A stretch of 64,000 nucleotides of DNA from Rufibacter glacialis (GTDB lineage Bacteria; Bacteroidota; Bacteroidia; Cytophagales; Hymenobacteraceae). The first letter of the stretch is position 1; every line of letters starts with the position of its first letter. Position numbers and translations under genes: made by a program. The stretch covers positions 124,001-188,000 of the forward strand of contig NZ_VKKZ01000019.1 in NCBI RefSeq assembly GCF_008271745.1. Reading direction: 5' to 3'. The notes beneath the pieces are model-generated. The model was not told the origin of the DNA. It made no database searches and was given only the letters and a program-made list of their open reading frames with translations. Shown here piece after piece: positions 62,365 to 64,000 of this stretch.

Positions 62365-62400
62365 CGTTTCTGGGGTGATTTTCAGAAAAAGTACCGAAAA
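62365..62400. repeat. family A palindrome, rtcB-PepSY gap, copy 1
   Basis: CGTTTCTGGGGTGATTTTC and GAAAAAGTACCGAAAAC; degenerate. Confidence 0.45.
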
Positions 62401-62426
62401 CATATCTTCCTGCCTATCCATGCCGC

Positions 62427-62461
62427 TCTGAGCCTGCTTTTCTAAATACAGCCCTGAAACG
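62427..62461. repeat. family A palindrome abutting the PepSY gene stop
   Basis: TCTGAGCCTGCTTTTC and AAATACAGCCCTGAAACG; ends 4 bp from the stop codon at 62466. Confidence 0.6.
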
Positions 62462-62465
62462 ACGG

Positions 62466-63581
62466 TTAGGCCATCCTGAGCTGGAGGCTTTTCTTTTTCT
62501 GCTTATTCCGCCAGATGACAAACCCCGACACCCACAGGAACGCGGGCAGGAAACCCAGTAGAAACCAGAGCACCCTGGTCACATAGCCGCCTATTTCCCC
62601 GAAGTGGAATGGGATAAACCAGTTCCGTAAGATTCTGGCGCCCAGCGGAGAAGTGTGCGGGTCAAACTGGAAAATCACCTGGCCGGAGTACTGGTCCAGG
62701 TAGACCATGGGGCGGAGCTCAGGGCCAGCGCCTACGGTGGCGTCTTCCACAAAGGTGAAGAAGACGGTGCCCACGCTGTCTTTGGGCATGGCCAGGCTGC
62801 GTTTGGGCAGGGTGGGGTAAAAGGTATCCATTTGGGCCAAAGCCTGGGCCACGGTCAGCGGCGGGGCATCCATCGCGTACACCGACTTCAGCTTTTTCCC
62901 CTCGGGCAGGCGCTCTTTGGTAGCGGTGAGTTGGTTTACGGCGGTCTGGGTTTCCTCGGGGAAGGCGAAATAGGCGCCCGTGATGGCGATGAAAAACAGC
63001 GGCAGGGCCACGTAAAAACCGGTCACGTTATGCAAATCATAGGCCCGGCGTTTGGGGCCGGCGTTTGGTTTGTAGCGGAGGCCGTCGCGCAGGAACCGCT
63101 TTTTACGCGGGAACCACAGGTACAGGCCCGTGGAGAACAGCACCAACGCCATGAGCAGCGCGCAGGTGCCGGTAATGAGCGAACCGGTCTCGCCCATGGT
63201 GAGTTGGCGGTGCAGTTCCAGAATGCCCTCAAACACGCCCCGGCGGTTTTTCATCTCGCCCAGGAACTGGCCCGTGTGCACGTCATAGAACAGCCACTCC
63301 TTCTTGTCTTTGAGCTTAATCTGGTAGTTCTCCAGCTCGCGGGTAGGGAAATTGAGCGTAGCCAAAGGGCTCTGGAACTGGGCCTCGGCTTTTTTTACCA
63401 CCTCCAGCGGCGGGAATACTGGGCCGGTATGCTTGGTTTGGAACTGGTCTGCGTACAGCAGGGCCGTGAGTTCGGGCTGGAACACGTATAAAGAGCCTGA
63501 AATGCCCACCACCGACAGCACGGCGCCGCTCACCAGCCCCACCCATAAATGCACCCAAATCAGTAGTTTTCTTAATCTCAT
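62466..63581 (-). CDS. PepSY-associated transmembrane protein (iron-uptake-linked)
   Basis: 371 residues from ATG at 63579-63581 (MRLRKLLIWVHLWVGLVSGAVL). Four transmembrane helices: about 8-30, 140-160, 190-210 and 340-362. RKLLIWVHLWVGLVSG and YDLHNVTGFYVALPLFFIAITGAYFAF, with conserved His residues, are typical of the PepSY_TM family, members of which act next to siderophore receptors, some as inner-membrane reductases of ferric siderophores. It lies 59 bp after the TonB receptor gene on the same strand, which supports that role. Confidence 0.88.
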   Translation of the reverse strand: MRLRKLLIWVHLWVGLVSGAVLSVVGISGSLYVFQPELTALLYADQFQTKHTGPVFPPLEVVKKAEAQFQSPLATLNFPTRELENYQIKLKDKKEWLFYDVHTGQFLGEMKNRRGVFEGILELHRQLTMGETGSLITGTCALLMALVLFSTGLYLWFPRKKRFLRDGLRYKPNAGPKRRAYDLHNVTGFYVALPLFFIAITGAYFAFPEETQTAVNQLTATKERLPEGKKLKSVYAMDAPPLTVAQALAQMDTFYPTLPKRSLAMPKDSVGTVFFTFVEDATVGAGPELRPMVYLDQYSGQVIFQFDPHTSPLGARILRNWFIPFHFGEIGGYVTRVLWFLLGFLPAFLWVSGFVIWRNKQKKKSLQLRMA

Positions 63582-63640
63582 ACAAACCAAAGCGCCAGCC
63601 TTTCAACAGGCCGGCGCGGAAAAGGGAATGGAAGTAATTT

Positions 63641-64000
63641 CTAGAAGTTCACGCCCACGGTGCCAATGATGGTACGCGGGGCACCCGGCATAATGGCCGT
63701 GGCCGACTGGGCGCCGTCATAGTAGTGCTCATCCGTGAGGTTCTTGCCGTTCACGCTCACGTGGAAGCGCTTGATGCGGTAGAAAACGGTGGCGTCTACT
63801 TTGGTGTAGCCCGGTAACCGGAAGCTGTCGGTGGCATCGCCGGGGCGGGACTGCACCGAGGTGAATCCACCCCCGAAGCCCAGGCCTTTCAGGAACCCTT
63901 GCTGCAGCTCATAGGTGCTCCAGAAGGTGAAGTTATGCGGTGATACGTTCTGGAAACGGGTGCCTTTGGCCGTGGAGCCGTCTGAGCTCACCTTGGCGTT
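63641..64000 (-). CDS. TonB-dependent siderophore-type receptor, C-terminal end (start outside window)
   Basis: 120 codons are visible. The text SPHNFTFWSTYEL, GFGGGFTSVQSRPGD, FRLPGYTKVDATVFYRIKRFHVSVNGKNLTDEHYYDG and the final PRTIIGTVGVNF are the last strands of a TonB-dependent siderophore receptor such as FhuE/FoxA types. The frame stays open to base 64000 on the minus strand. It probably forms an iron-uptake operon with the PepSY protein. Confidence 0.9.
   Translation of the reverse strand, partial: NAKVSSDGSTAKGTRFQNVSPHNFTFWSTYELQQGFLKGLGFGGGFTSVQSRPGDATDSFRLPGYTKVDATVFYRIKRFHVSVNGKNLTDEHYYDGAQSATAIMPGAPRTIIGTVGVNF

Overview
The window reads as chromosomal DNA from a bacterium of the phylum Bacteroidota, order Cytophagales, most likely family Hymenobacteraceae (Rufibacter or Pontibacter type; this is inference). 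The evidence is a TonB-dependent receptor paired with a DUF4249 lipoprotein, a DUF5916 protein, a type IX secretion (T9SS) PKD protein with a PorP/SprF partner, moderately high GC, weak ribosome binding sites, and promoters of the Bacteroidota type (-7 box TAnnTTTG).

Layout. 1-8100: end of a hydrolase, a sorbosone-dehydrogenase-like lipoprotein, a rimB-rimK-M14 peptidase operon, and a TonB receptor/DUF4249 pair. 8400-13700 (minus): metF and metH, with a SAM-I riboswitch in front of metH. 13870-28400: pckA, an AraC/XylS-type regulator, then a benzoate-to-central-metabolism cluster (catB, catC, catA, benA, benB, benC, benD, pcaD, fused pcaIJ, a FUSC membrane protein, pcaF, a TetR regulator). 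29100-35200 (minus): an outer-membrane protein, a methyltransferase, an NAD(P)-binding protein, a DUF5916 protein and a CvfB-type RNA-binding protein. 35500-38100: a zinc metalloprotease. 38650-45600 (minus): PorP/SprF, a 7-PKD T9SS cargo and a BamA-like barrel. 45760-48200: a radical-SAM/HhH DNA-repair-type protein and its TIGR03915-type partner. 48670-51040: purN and purH. 51700-57240: the cell-shape operon mreB-mreC-mreD-pbp2-rodA. 57935-62170: an unknown protein, a divergent ferredoxin, tdk and rtcB. 62466-64000 (minus): a PepSY membrane protein and the end of a TonB siderophore-type receptor.

How the genes work together. The catabolic block encodes every enzyme from benzoate to succinyl-CoA plus acetyl-CoA. 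The promoters of pckA and of the catB operon share a two-half-site operator with the same 21-bp half-site period and the same distance to the -7 box, and the AraC-type regulator gene lies between them. I infer that gluconeogenic PEP carboxykinase is induced together with aromatic catabolism.

The other striking feature is repeat content. One short palindromic family (family A) occupies most intergenic gaps, about 28 intergenic copies plus three copy-like stretches inside genes, many right after stop codons. Several further palindromic families (B to G) cluster at 30.7-31.0, 48.3-48.6, 57.3-57.8, 59.3-59.7, 60.3-60.9 and 62.2-62.4 kb. No tRNA, rRNA, CRISPR array, transposase or prophage gene was seen.
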